Below, piece after piece: positions 8,116 through 22,214 of a stretch of DNA of 64,000 nucleotides (its first letter is position 1; each line of letters opens with the position of its first letter). A program made the position numbers and the translations under genes. This DNA is from SZUA-265 sp035760985. Lineage in GTDB: Bacteria > Myxococcota_A > Polyangia > Polyangiales > Polyangiaceae. Where the stretch lies: NCBI GenBank assembly GCA_035760985.1, contig DASTRX010000209.1:1-64000 (forward strand). Reading direction: 5' to 3'. Below the pieces are notes generated by a model that was not told where the DNA came from, searched no databases, and saw only the letters and a list, made by a program, of their open reading frames with translations.

Positions 8116-9762
8116 ATGTCCCTCAGCGCGTCGCCGGCCCGCGGCGACTCCTCGTCCCCCTGGAGGCCCCACTGGTGGCAGAACGGCGTCGTCTACCAGA
8201 TCTATCCCCTGTCGTTCGCGGACTCGAACGGCGACGGCCTGGGCGACCTGGCCGGCATCCGCTCGCGGCTCTCGCACCTGCAGGAGCTGGGCGTGGACGC
8301 CCTCTGGATCTCTCCCTTCTACCCGTCTCCCCTGGCTGATTTTGGCTACGATGTCTCGGACTATTGCGGCGTCGATCCGCGCTTTGGCTCGCTCGACGAC
8401 TTCGACGCGCTGGTCGCGCAGGCGCACTCGCTCGGGCTGCGCGTCCTGCTCGATTTCATCCCCAACCACTGCTCCGATCAGCACCCCTGGTTCCTCGCGG
8501 CACAGCAGGATCGACGGCATCCCCAGCGAGACTGGTTCCTCTGGCACGACGGCAAGCCCGGCGCTGACAAAAACGCGCCCAGAGGCTTGCCCAACAACTG
8601 GCTCAGCGAGTTCGGAGGCCCTGCCTGGACCTGGCATGAAGCGACCAGGCAGTACTACCTGCACTCCTTCCTGAAGCAGCAGCCGGACCTGAACTGGCGC
8701 AATCCGGAGCTCCGCCGCGCGATGCTGGACGTGCTGCGCTTCTGGCTGGGCCGCGGCGTGGATGGGTTCCGCGTGGACGCGATCCACCACTTGTTCAAGG
8801 ACGCGGCCTGGCGTGACAATCCACCGAACCCCGATTTCCGGCCCGGCATGTCGCCGCGCAAGCAGGTGCTGCGCCGCTACACCACCGATCTCCCGGAGAT
8901 TCACGCGGCCGTGCGCGAGATGCGCGCCGTGCTGGACCAGAGCGGCCCCGACAAGGTCCTGATCGGGGAAGCGTACCTGCCGTTCGAACGCCTGGTCGCC
9001 TACTACGGCGAGCACCTCGACGGCTTCCATTTGCCCTTCAACTTCCACCTGATCCACACGCGCTGGGACGCGGCCGCGCTGCGCGCGATGATCGCGGAGT
9101 ACGAGTCGGCCTTGCCCTCCGGTGCCTGGCCCAACTGGGTGCTGGGCAACCACGATCGTTCGCGCATCGCCAGCCGGATTGGACCGGCCCAGGCGCGTGT
9201 GGCGGCCGTGCTGTTGTGCACGCTGCGCGGCACACCCACCCTCTACTACGGGGACGAGATCGGCATGCACGACGTGCCGATCGCCCCGGAGCAGGTGCAC
9301 GATCCGTTCGAGAAGAATGTGCCCGGGCTGGGGCTCGGTCGCGATCCGGAGCGCACGCCCATGCAGTGGTCGGCGGCGCCACACGCGGGATTTTCGAGCG
9401 CGACACCTTGGCTGCCGCTGGCGTCCGACTATCAGCAAGTGAACGTCGAGCGGCAGCAGGCCGACCCGCATTCCATGCTGTCCCTGTACCGCGCGCTGCT
9501 GGCGCTCCGGCGCGCCGAGCCCGCGCTGGCGATCGGCGCGTATACGCCGCTCGAAGTGGCACCTCCGCTGCTCGGCTACTTGCGCACCCACGGTGACCGG
9601 CGCTTCGGCGTGCTGCTCAATACCAGCGCGCGCGAGCTGCGCGCAGCCGTGCCGGCTGCTTTGCGCAGCCAAACCATAGTGCTTTCCACGCACGCGGGCC
9701 GTGCCGGTGGGGCGCTCGGCTCGGATCTGTTTGCGGACGAAGGCGTCGTGTTCACGCGCTGA
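8116..9762 (+). CDS. GH13 alpha-glucosidase paralogue
   Basis: This is a second GH13 enzyme of the same subfamily as 4476-6062 (WWQNGVVYQIYPLSFADSN; FGYDVSDYC in both). The triad is Asp221 (FRVDAIHH), Glu285 (LIGEAY) and Asp347 (LGNHDR). From the ATG at 8116 it has 548 residues. An in-frame start exists at 8053, but residues before 8116 look unlike coding sequence and have no family counterpart. It is divergent from treZ and 58 bp upstream of the glgX-treY fusion, so it probably leads a transcript that continues into trehalose and periplasmic glucan genes. The two paralogues probably arose by duplication inside this locus; substrate differences are unknown. Confidence 0.9.
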   Translation: MSLSASPARGDSSSPWRPHWWQNGVVYQIYPLSFADSNGDGLGDLAGIRSRLSHLQELGVDALWISPFYPSPLADFGYDVSDYCGVDPRFGSLDDFDALVAQAHSLGLRVLLDFIPNHCSDQHPWFLAAQQDRRHPQRDWFLWHDGKPGADKNAPRGLPNNWLSEFGGPAWTWHEATRQYYLHSFLKQQPDLNWRNPELRRAMLDVLRFWLGRGVDGFRVDAIHHLFKDAAWRDNPPNPDFRPGMSPRKQVLRRYTTDLPEIHAAVREMRAVLDQSGPDKVLIGEAYLPFERLVAYYGEHLDGFHLPFNFHLIHTRWDAAALRAMIAEYESALPSGAWPNWVLGNHDRSRIASRIGPAQARVAAVLLCTLRGTPTLYYGDEIGMHDVPIAPEQVHDPFEKNVPGLGLGRDPERTPMQWSAAPHAGFSSATPWLPLASDYQQVNVERQQADPHSMLSLYRALLALRRAEPALAIGAYTPLEVAPPLLGYLRTHGDRRFGVLLNTSARELRAAVPAALRSQTIVLSTHAGRAGGALGSDLFADEGVVFTR

Positions 9763-9820
9763 TCGCGACTCACTCCGGCGCGGCCGGGGCCCGGGCACGA
9801 CGATTGCACAACCGAGCGCC

Positions 9821-14848
<5,028 letters not shown>

Positions 14849-14852
14849 TCCG

Positions 14853-16499
14853 ATGCTGTTCTCCCGACGGTCGCCAGGTATCGCGCGCGCGGCTTGCCTG
14901 GCCCTGCTGGCGGGCTGCGCGCATCGCCCGGGAAACAGCGATGCGCGCAACCGTGAGCAGCCGGAAGGCCAGCTCGCGGTGGCGGCGCTCACGCCGGGGC
15001 AGCCAGCGCCGCGCACGCTGGTCGTGCGCAGCGCCGCCCCCACCTTCGAGCAGGCGCCGGCGTTCTTCGAGCAGCTCAGCTCCGAGGCCCAGGCGCTGGC
15101 GGAGAAGCCCGCCGCTCTGCCGCCGCAGATGCAGCTGCCGCCCGAGCTCGCGAACCTCGATTACGACGGCTATCGCAACATCCGCTTCCGCCCCGAGCGC
15201 AGCCTGTGGCGGGGCGAGCCCGGGCGCTTCGAGGTGCAGTTCTTCCATCCGGGCCCTGGCTATCGCGACCCGGTCTCGATCGCGGTGCTCGATCACGACC
15301 GCGCGCAAGCCGTGCCCTTCTCCACCGATTTGTTCACGTACCAGGGGCTGGAGCATGCGCCGCCGGGCGAGGGGCTGCAGTTCACTGGCTTCCGCGTGCA
15401 CACGCCGCTCAACCGCGAGGACTACCGAGACGAGCTGATCGCGTTTCACGGCGCCAGCTACTTCCGCGCGCTGGGCAAGGGCACCGTGTACGGGGTCTCC
15501 GCGCGCGGGCTGGCCATCGATCTCGGCTCATCCAAGCCGGAGGAGTTCCCGGTCTTCACGCGCTTCTACCTGCAGAAGCCGGGCGCTGGCGATCGCAGCC
15601 TGTGGATCCTGGCCCTGCTGGAGAGCCGCCGCGCGACCGGCGCGTATGCCTTCCGCGTCCAGCCCGGAGAGAGCACCTGGGTCGACGTGGACGCCCGCGT
15701 GTTCCTGCGCGACGCACACGCCGCGATCGGTCTCGCGCCGCTGAGCAGCATGTACCTGTGCGGCGAAGAGGCGCCGAACTGCTTCGGCGATTTCCGCCCC
15801 GAGATCCACGACTCCGACGGCCTGGCCTTCTGGGCGAGCAACGGCGAGCGCCTGTTTCGGCCCCTGCGCAACCCCAAGCACACCGTCACATCCAGCTTCC
15901 GGCTCGACTCGCCGCGCGGCTTCGGGCTGCTGCAGCGTGACCGCACCTTCGATCACTACCAGGATCTGGAAGCTCATTATCAGGACCGCCCCAGCGTCTG
16001 GGTGCAACCCGTGAGCGGCTTCGAGCGCGGCAGCCTGCGGCTGCTGGAGATCGCCGCGCGCGCAGAGACGGGCGACAACATCGCCCTGGCCTGGGTGCCG
16101 GACGCGCCACCCGGGCTGCCCGAGCGGCTCGATCTGCGCTATCGCCTGCACTTCGCGGCGGCGGGCGACTGGAGCAACGCCCCGGGCCAGGTCGCGGCCA
16201 CGCGCATCGCCCGCACTGCGCGCGGCGTGCGCTTCCTGGTCGACTTCGCCGTCGCTCGCCCGTACGCGCCGGCGCAAGGCGCTGCTGGCGCGCCGGCGAG
16301 CGGCGTCGAGGCGATGGTCAGCGCCAGCAACGGGCGCGTGATCGAGCAGCACCTGGAAGACAACCCCTTCGCGCACACGCTGCGCGCCTCGTTCGAGGTG
16401 GAGCCCGAAGGCAAGCGCGACGTCGAGCTGCGCGCCTTCTTGAAATCGGGGGCGGACACGCTCACCGAGACGTGGAGCTACGCGTGGCAGAACGAATAG
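14853..16499 (+). CDS. opgG: Periplasmic glucan biosynthesis protein OpgG/MdoG family
   Basis: OpgG-family proteins act in the periplasm on the beta-glucan backbone made by OpgH; recent work on the family shows glucan hydrolase or branching-related activity. The 548-residue product begins at ATG 14853 with a signal sequence ending in LLAGC, a lipobox, so it may be a lipoprotein here rather than a soluble periplasmic protein. Family hallmarks are YDGYRNIRFRPE, FHPGPGYRD, GASYFRALGKG, YGVSARGLAIDL and the MYLCGEEAPN region. It starts 4 nt after the GlgX-TreY stop and overlaps opgH, so all three are probably translated from one message. Confidence 0.93.
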   Translation: MLFSRRSPGIARAACLALLAGCAHRPGNSDARNREQPEGQLAVAALTPGQPAPRTLVVRSAAPTFEQAPAFFEQLSSEAQALAEKPAALPPQMQLPPELANLDYDGYRNIRFRPERSLWRGEPGRFEVQFFHPGPGYRDPVSIAVLDHDRAQAVPFSTDLFTYQGLEHAPPGEGLQFTGFRVHTPLNREDYRDELIAFHGASYFRALGKGTVYGVSARGLAIDLGSSKPEEFPVFTRFYLQKPGAGDRSLWILALLESRRATGAYAFRVQPGESTWVDVDARVFLRDAHAAIGLAPLSSMYLCGEEAPNCFGDFRPEIHDSDGLAFWASNGERLFRPLRNPKHTVTSSFRLDSPRGFGLLQRDRTFDHYQDLEAHYQDRPSVWVQPVSGFERGSLRLLEIAARAETGDNIALAWVPDAPPGLPERLDLRYRLHFAAAGDWSNAPGQVAATRIARTARGVRFLVDFAVARPYAPAQGAAGAPASGVEAMVSASNGRVIEQHLEDNPFAHTLRASFEVEPEGKRDVELRAFLKSGADTLTETWSYAWQNE

Positions 16500-18991
16500 A
16501 ACCGCCGAGCAGCCCCGACAACGGCATGGCTACCCCGCCCCCCTCCACCATGAGGGGTCGTTCCTCGGCCTTCCGCGCCGTGCGCCGGGTCGCCAACTAC
16601 CTGCGCACGCTCGGGCTCACCGATCGGGTGCGCGTGCGCGAGCTGTCGCACCGAATCGTGCTGGACGTGACCGCCGACGATCCAGAGCAACACGCGGCCC
16701 TGGCGATCGCCGAAGCCCAGCACCGCTTCGAAGCCTGGCGCGCGGCACTGCACTTACCTGAAGGCACGAACCCCCTGTGGCTGCGCGAGTTCATCGCCGC
16801 GCGCCCGGATCTGTTCCTGGGCGACCCCGAGCGCGCGCGCCGCAAGGTCAAGGAGTTCGGCGACCCGCTGGCGGGCAGGCCACCGCGCCGGGCGCGCTTT
16901 CGACCGCAGGCGTTCGAGCCGGCGCGCGTGCCGCGCTGGCTGAAGGGCTTGCTGCCCGCGCTCGCGCTCACGCTGATCGCGGCGCGCGCGCTGTGGCGGG
17001 CGCTGGCGAGCGACGGCTGGAACTGGCTGGACGTCGCCTGGATTAGCTTGTTCGTGTTCCTGTTCGGCCAGGCCGCGCTGGGGTTGTCCACGGCGGCGCT
17101 CGGCTTCCTGCTGCGCTGGCGCGCGCGGGGCCAATCGGACCCGGAGACGGCGGAGCCCCAGCGCCCGCTGGCGCCGCTGCCGCGCACGGCCTTGCTCATG
17201 CCCATCTACAACGAGAGCGTCGAGGACGTGTTCGGGGCGCTGGCGGGCATGCGCGAGGCGCTGGCGGCCCAGCCCGGGGCCGAGAACTTCGAGATCTTCG
17301 TGCTCAGCGACTCGCGCGACCCGCAGCAGTGCGCCGAGGAAGAGCGCGCGTACCGGCGCGTCGCGGCCGCTGCCGGCGGCGTGCCGATCTACTATCACCG
17401 GCGGGCGCAGAACGAACGCCAGAAGGCGGGCAACCTGGCCGAGTTCTTCGAGCGCTGGGCGCCGCGCTACGAGTACGCCGTCACGCTCGACGCCGACAGC
17501 GTCATGACAGCGCCCTGCCTCGTGGAGCTGGTGCGCCGCATGGACGCCGATCCAGAGCTCGGGCTGCTGCAGGCGCCGATCTTCGTGCACCGGGCCGAGA
17601 CGCTGTTCGCGCGCGCGCAGTCCTTTGCGGCCAGCGTGAACGGGCCCAACTTCACCTCGGGCCTCTCCGCCTGGTCCGGCAACAACGGCAACTACTTCGG
17701 GCACAATGCGGTATTGCGCGTGCGCGCCTTCCTCGACTGCTGCGAGCTGCCGCGCCTGCAGGGCCAGCCGCCCTTCGGCGGGCACGTGCTGAGTCACGAC
17801 TTCGTGGAGGCGGCGCTGCTCTGTCGCGCCGGCTGGAGCGTGCGCATCGCCTCCGACCTCGCCACCTGCCGCCTGGGCCGTGGCAGCTACGAGGAGCTGC
17901 CGCCGACGCTGAAGGAGTACGTGGCGCGCGACTACCGCTGGTGCCAGGGCAACCTCCAGCACCTGTTGATCGCGCGGGTGCGAGACTTCACCGCGATGAG
18001 CCGCATCCATCTGCTGCTCGGCGCGTTCGCGTATCTGGCGAGCCCGGCCTGGTTCCTGTTCGTGGCCCTGGGCTTGATCGCGTGGCGCCATGCCGGCGAA
18101 GGCTTCGAGGACACCGCCGGCCTGGTCGCGCTCAGCACGTTCGCCGTGCTGCTCGGCCCGTGGCTGGTCGGCGTGTGGGACACGGCCGCCGATCGGGCGC
18201 GGCGGCGCGTGCACGGCGGCGGCCCTCGCTTGCTGCTCAGCGCCTTGCTCGGCGTGGTGCTCGGCGCGCTGATCGCGCCGCTGATGATGCTCCACCACAC
18301 GCGCATCGTCGCCTCGATCCTGATGGGGCGCAGCGTGGGCTGGATCGCGCAGCGCCGCCGGGCGGAGGCCAACCTGCGCGATGTCCTGCGCGCGGAGCTG
18401 CCGGCCACCTTGCTCGGAGCCGTGGCGGCGGCCTTTGCCTACCTGGAGGGCGGCCCCTGGCTGTGGCTCGCGCCGGTCTGGATTCCGTGGTTGCTCGCCA
18501 TCCCGCTCCACTGGGCGGTCTCCAGCGTGGGCCTCGGCCAGCTCGCTCGCCGCGCGGGCTTGCTGTTGATCGCCAGCGAGACCGAACCGGAACCGCTGTT
18601 GCGGCGCATCGACGAGCTGCGCATGCTGACGCGCGGCGATACCCTGGCGCGCTTTCGTGACCTGGTGCTCGATCCGGTGTTACTCGCGACCCACATCCGC
18701 AATCTGCCCGAAGGCGCGCCGCCGGCTTCGACAGGAAGGCTCGAGCTACTGCGCACCAAAGCCCTCCAGGAGGGCCCGCTGAGCCTCTCCCCCGGCGACT
18801 GGCGGCTGCTGGCCAGCGACCGCGAGAGCCTCCAGCAGTTGCACCGCGAAGCCTGGCGACGCTGGCCCGTGGAATCCTGGGACGTCGGCAGCGAGGCCCC
18901 GCTCTTGCCGCCGGAGCTCGCCGACACACCGGCGCCCAGCGACGACTCCCAGGCGGCTGCGCGAGCCGAGCGTGAAGCTCGCGGCAAGTGA
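16484..18991 (+). CDS. opgH: Membrane glucosyltransferase OpgH/MdoH
   Basis: OpgH polymerises UDP-glucose into the linear backbone of osmoregulated periplasmic glucans at the inner membrane. The protein (835 residues from GTG 16484) has two N-terminal membrane segments (about residues 155-210) and a GT2 domain with LLMPIYNE, VLSDSRDP, the metal-binding TLDADS and the YRWCQGN (QxxRW-like) acceptor motif. About five C-terminal membrane segments follow, then a cytoplasmic tail. GTG 16484 has a GGAG six nt upstream and overlaps the opgG stop by 16 nt, implying translational coupling. GTG 16472 and ATG 16526 are alternatives. Together with opgG it is the standard opgGH pair. Confidence 0.92.
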   Translation: MAERIEPPSSPDNGMATPPPSTMRGRSSAFRAVRRVANYLRTLGLTDRVRVRELSHRIVLDVTADDPEQHAALAIAEAQHRFEAWRAALHLPEGTNPLWLREFIAARPDLFLGDPERARRKVKEFGDPLAGRPPRRARFRPQAFEPARVPRWLKGLLPALALTLIAARALWRALASDGWNWLDVAWISLFVFLFGQAALGLSTAALGFLLRWRARGQSDPETAEPQRPLAPLPRTALLMPIYNESVEDVFGALAGMREALAAQPGAENFEIFVLSDSRDPQQCAEEERAYRRVAAAAGGVPIYYHRRAQNERQKAGNLAEFFERWAPRYEYAVTLDADSVMTAPCLVELVRRMDADPELGLLQAPIFVHRAETLFARAQSFAASVNGPNFTSGLSAWSGNNGNYFGHNAVLRVRAFLDCCELPRLQGQPPFGGHVLSHDFVEAALLCRAGWSVRIASDLATCRLGRGSYEELPPTLKEYVARDYRWCQGNLQHLLIARVRDFTAMSRIHLLLGAFAYLASPAWFLFVALGLIAWRHAGEGFEDTAGLVALSTFAVLLGPWLVGVWDTAADRARRRVHGGGPRLLLSALLGVVLGALIAPLMMLHHTRIVASILMGRSVGWIAQRRRAEANLRDVLRAELPATLLGAVAAAFAYLEGGPWLWLAPVWIPWLLAIPLHWAVSSVGLGQLARRAGLLLIASETEPEPLLRRIDELRMLTRGDTLARFRDLVLDPVLLATHIRNLPEGAPPASTGRLELLRTKALQEGPLSLSPGDWRLLASDRESLQQLHREAWRRWPVESWDVGSEAPLLPPELADTPAPSDDSQAAARAEREARGK

Positions 18992-19141
18992 AGGCCGTGT
19001 GGCAGAAGACTCCCGCCGGGGGCATTTGCCACGGGCGAAGCCGCTCGAACACCTGACACTTGCAGCCCTGCGACACTGGCATTCGCGCCAAGAACTCGCC
19101 CATCGGCAGTTCGGTATGAGGTTTGCTGGGCAGGTGGGAGA

Positions 19142-19732
19142 ATGCTGTCCACCGCCTCCCCCTACTCCGAACGCCAGTTTCCTGGTCCGGCCGCCTTCCG
19201 CGGCCAGACGCTGATCGTTGCCTTCGTCTCCGACTGGTCCAGCCCGAGCGAGCGCGAGCTGGTCCGACTGCGCTCCGAGCTCCGCTGCCTCAGCACCTCC
19301 CTGGTGCTGATGGGCCCCGAGCAGCTCCGCTGCTTCCAGCCGGATGACACCCGCCGCCCGGGCGCGCCCTCCTCGCGCTGCGAACGCGAAGACTTCGACG
19401 CCCTGCTGGCGCCCCGCTCCCGGCCCGGCCAGCACCTCCAGCACGGCGTGCTGCGCCTGGTGATCGTCAACCCCAACGGCGCCATCTCCTGGTCCCACGA
19501 TGGGCAGGCCAATGGCAGCGTCGTGCCCGACCTGATCGCTGCGCTCGCGCACGCCCGGCGCCACCTGCTGCTGCTCGCTGGCCGCACCTACGGCATCACC
19601 CGACCCCAGCTCATGGAGAGCCTCACCGGCGCCTTCTCCGCCACATTCGGCGGCAACCGCCCCATGGGATGCCTGGCCATGCCCGCCGAGTCGCGCGAGA
19701 TTCGCGACCTCGCCAGCGGCGATCGCGTCTGA
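19142..19732 (+). CDS. Hypothetical protein, possible degenerate redoxin fold
   Basis: The 196-residue protein has a good Shine-Dalgarno (AGGTGGGAGA) just before the ATG. RGQTLIVAFVSDWSSPSERE resembles the beta-strand and active-site turn of peroxiredoxin/thioredoxin-like proteins, and RLVIVNPNGAISWSHDG resembles the later core strands. The position expected to hold the catalytic Cys reads WSSP, so redox chemistry is doubtful. It has no signal peptide. It is 150 bp downstream of opgH and may be separate from that operon. A dispersed repeat starts about 50 bp after its stop. The fold call is an inference from short motifs; function unknown. Confidence 0.7.
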   Translation: MLSTASPYSERQFPGPAAFRGQTLIVAFVSDWSSPSERELVRLRSELRCLSTSLVLMGPEQLRCFQPDDTRRPGAPSSRCEREDFDALLAPRSRPGQHLQHGVLRLVIVNPNGAISWSHDGQANGSVVPDLIAALAHARRHLLLLAGRTYGITRPQLMESLTGAFSATFGGNRPMGCLAMPAESREIRDLASGDRV

Positions 19733-19780
19733 GCTGAGCTTTCGTCAGCACGCGAAGCCCCGCCAACTCTGCGGCTGAAG

Positions 19781-19830
19781 AATTTGGGCCGGGCCTCATC
19801 CGCACGGCGGCTGCTCGAACCTCGGGACGC
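19781..19830 (+). repeat. Dispersed repeat C, copy 2
   Basis: This shares ATTTGGGCCGG, CCTCA, CCGCACG and CTCGGGACGC blocks with 35152-35199 and, inverted, with 542-585. It lies 49 bp after a stop codon, in the same relative position as the copy at 35152. Confidence 0.5.
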
Positions 19831-19904
19831 CGGGCGCCACCGGCGTGCGAGTCCGTGCGACTCCGCATCGGCGCGAGGCGGCTTGCGCGGGGACCGTCTC
19901 TCGC

Positions 19905-20006
19905 CATGACGATTTTCGAGCCTCTCACGGCCGTTCCATTCTGCGCCGAGCCAGCCCATCGCAGTTTTTGCCCTCCAAGCGCGCACTCGCTCTGCTCGCG
20001 GCCTTT
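19905..20006 (+). repeat. Dispersed repeat A, copy 1
   Basis: About 102 bp are nearly identical to 36806-36906: three substitutions and one single-base indel seen by eye. Both copies have the same orientation. The reverse strand reads WRAKTA-GWLGAEW-GRERLE-RHG in both, but no start or long frame supports a gene. It lies between the redoxin-like gene and the toxin-antitoxin promoter. Confidence 0.8.
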
Positions 20007-20195
20007 TGAGACAAGACGTTCACGCCCGTGCCGGGCACGGCCGTCACTCTCTCGCCGGCGTTCACCGGCATCATTTCGGCCGGCTCGACCGCTACCGGCA
20101 ACCTCAGCGGACTGAGCATCCCCGTGACGGCAGGGTCCCGTTTGGTGATGGTCCCCCGTTCGAGTTCTGCATTAATCCAGCGCAAAGCCTTTTCA

Positions 20196-20236
20196 AGTCA
20201 CTTGACAGACTAGTCACTTTAGTGCATATTGTGACC
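20196..20236 (+). promoter_or_regulatory. Toxin-antitoxin promoter with operator repeats
   Basis: TTGACA (20202-20207), a 17-bp spacer and CATATT (20225-20230) form a good housekeeping-sigma promoter, unusual in such GC-rich DNA. The direct repeat AGTCACTT occurs at 20196-20203 and 20212-20219 (16-bp period), and GTCAC-N13-GTGAC spans 20213-20235. These overlap -35 and -10, as expected for autorepression by the toxin-antitoxin complex. The predicted start site, near 20236-20238, falls on a GTG codon, so the toxin message may be leaderless. Confidence 0.6.
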
Positions 20237-20584
20237 GTGGTCGAGGTGATCGTCACAGACGAGTTCGTCGGCTGGTACGAAGAACTCTCAGACGGACATC
20301 GCGAATCGGTGATCCACTCCGTGGGTCTGCTCGAACAAATGGGCACCCAGCTGCCGTTCCCGCACTCGAGTGACCTGAAGGGCGCGAGGTATGCGCTGCG
20401 CGAGTTGCGCGTGAAGGCTCACGGGGCGCAGATCCGCATTGCCTACGCCTTCGATCCGGCCCGCAACGCCGTACTCGTTCTCGGGGGTACGAAGGTCGGC
20501 GACGATCGCTTCTATCGCTGGTTCATTCCCCAGGCCGAAAGTATCTGGGAGCAATATTTGAGAGAGCAAGGAGTGCAGCCATGA
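20237..20584 (+). CDS. RelE/HigB-type toxin (phage Gp49-like)
   Basis: The protein of about 115 residues matches the HigB/Gp49 branch of the RelE superfamily, mRNA interferases that act on translating ribosomes. VTDEFVGWYEEL starts the family domain; LKGARYALRELRVKAHG and IRIAYAFDPARNAVLVLGG are the core strands with the basic residues expected for RNA contact. The GTG at 20237 was chosen because the promoter predicts transcription starting there; GTG 20231 and 20246 are alternatives. The stop overlaps the antitoxin ATG by 4 bp. The toxin-first order is typical of higBA. The segment is flanked by repeats, consistent with an accessory origin. Confidence 0.85.
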   Translation: MVEVIVTDEFVGWYEELSDGHRESVIHSVGLLEQMGTQLPFPHSSDLKGARYALRELRVKAHGAQIRIAYAFDPARNAVLVLGGTKVGDDRFYRWFIPQAESIWEQYLREQGVQP

Positions 20585-20880
20585 AGACGCACCGTTGGCG
20601 AGATATCCGCAGCGCTCACGGCAAGGTCACCCCGCAGCGGCTGACAGAGATCGATGCAGCGGTTGCCGAAGAGGTACGCTCATTCCGGGAACTGCGCGAA
20701 GCGCTGGGGATCACTCAAGCGGACCTGGCGAAGCTCGCCAACATGACCCAGAGCGAGGTCTCGAAATTCGAGACACGTGAAGATCATCGGATCGAACGGA
20801 TGCGCGAGATGGTCGAGGCCCTCGGTGGCAAACTCGAGGTGATCGCGGTCCTCGGAGAAAAGCGCGTGCGCGTCGCTTGA
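20581..20880 (+). CDS. XRE-family antitoxin (HigA type)
   Basis: The 99-residue protein has a helix-turn-helix at about 40-75 (ALGITQADLAKLANMTQSEVSKFE) characteristic of XRE/Cro antitoxins. The C-terminal strand region (GGKLEVIAVLGEKRVRV) probably takes part in dimer or toxin contact. The ATG overlaps the toxin stop (ATGA), so the two are coupled. It should neutralise the upstream toxin and repress the promoter at 20196-20236. Confidence 0.92.
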   Translation: MKTHRWRDIRSAHGKVTPQRLTEIDAAVAEEVRSFRELREALGITQADLAKLANMTQSEVSKFETREDHRIERMREMVEALGGKLEVIAVLGEKRVRVA

Positions 20881-21239
20881 AGCGGACGAGCTCGCTCCTT
20901 GCCTACTGCCCCTCGCCGTGACTCCGGGGCCCCCCGGCACCTGCGCGCCCGGATTACTGTCGCATCCAGTTCGCCACCAAACTGCCCGTGGCCGTCGCCC
21001 GTGGCCGGACGAACGCCGGCGCCCACCATGGTCGAGTCCGCATCCTGCTCAGCAAATCGTCCGCCGCGCCCATGCCTCGCTAAAGACCGAACCGTCCCCA
21101 TTCCCGCCGGTGGACAGGCGCGGAGCTCACGCGGGCGAGCTCGGGCGCGTAAACCGATGCGAGTGCTGTTAACCACCCAGAAGCTCGACATCATAATTGG
21201 TGCACACGTAGCCACCCGAGGTCGTCACTTGGATCACCA

Positions 21240-21436
<197 letters not shown>

Positions 21437-21501
21437 GAGAGCCGCGCGACGCTCGTCGGCGTTGAGACGTCGAGGGGCTCTGGCTCGGGTCTGCTCATTG
21501 T

Positions 21502-21588
21502 CGCAGCGTGCTCGGGCGTGTCCAGGCCAAGCCGCTTCGCGGTGCCCGCGCAGCGCGGGCAGCCTGGACACGCCCTGCGCGCGCTGCG
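21502..21588. other. Large nested inverted repeat
   Basis: A 14-bp perfect stem pairs 21514-21527 with 21562-21575. Inside it TGCCCGCG (21543-21550) pairs with CGCGGGCA (21554-21561), and outside it CGCAGCG (21502-21508) pairs with CGCTGCG (21582-21588). It lies 48 bp upstream of the four-helix-bundle gene. No T-run follows, so it is a poor intrinsic terminator; a structured RNA or a mobile-element end are possible. Confidence 0.65.
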
Positions 21589-21635
21589 GCGTCGGTGGGG
21601 CCCTCGCGCAGAGGGCCACTCACACGGAGTCCATC

Positions 21636-21965
21636 ATGACGCTCAAAATCTACGCCGTCGTCCTCGAGCTGGTTCGCAAGCTCTCACCGTATCTTCCTGC
21701 GCTCCGCGCACGCAGTTTGGCACTCGGTGATCAGCTCGAGCGGGCGCTGGTCAGCATTCCGTTGAATCTGGCCGAAGGTGCCTACTCACGCGGCAAAAAC
21801 CGCCAAGTTCGCTACCAATCGGCTGCGGCCTCAGCGCGCGAGGCGCTGGCATGCCTCGAAACGGCGGAAGCGCTCGGCTGGGTGCAGCCGCTCCCGCCAG
21901 AGCTCGGCGCTCTGTTTCACCGCATCATCGGCACGCTCGTCCGGCTGATCGAGCCGCGGCGTTGA
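21636..21965 (+). CDS. Four-helix bundle protein (23S rRNA intervening-sequence protein family)
   Basis: The 109-residue protein matches the S23/TIGR02436 family first known from 23S rRNA intervening sequences and related to the Avd accessory proteins of diversity-generating retroelements. Family signatures are LVRKLSPYLP, ALGDQLERALVSIPLNLAEGAYSRGKN and YQSAAASAREALACLETAEALGW. The ATG at 21636 has GGAG nearby. These proteins form pentameric nucleic-acid-binding barrels, but the role of stand-alone copies is unknown. No reverse transcriptase or variable repeat was seen nearby. The large hairpin just upstream is notable because intervening sequences also carry terminal stems. Confidence 0.88.
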   Translation: MTLKIYAVVLELVRKLSPYLPALRARSLALGDQLERALVSIPLNLAEGAYSRGKNRQVRYQSAAASAREALACLETAEALGWVQPLPPELGALFHRIIGTLVRLIEPRR

Positions 21966-22214
21966 GCCGAGCGGGCTCGGCGGGCTCGCTGCCAGCGGGG
22001 CCGCCGAGTTCCCCGCCATCACTCAGCGTCGAAACGGCGCCGCTCGGGCTCCACGACTCACCTCGGATGCGACATGGCAGCACGGGCAGCGAGGCAGCCA
22101 GCGGAGGACGGCTCGGGCAAACCCGAGCCGCATCGTGATGAAGGAGTCTGCAAGTGCCGCTCAGGCCGCGTCCTCGAGCGTATCGTCGAAACCCTGCCTG
22201 CGGCACGAGGGAGG

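Noticed and set aside
16754..18511. A long minus-strand frame opposite opgH
   Set aside because: Gln/Arg/Ala-rich antisense translation of an obvious glucosyltransferase gene.
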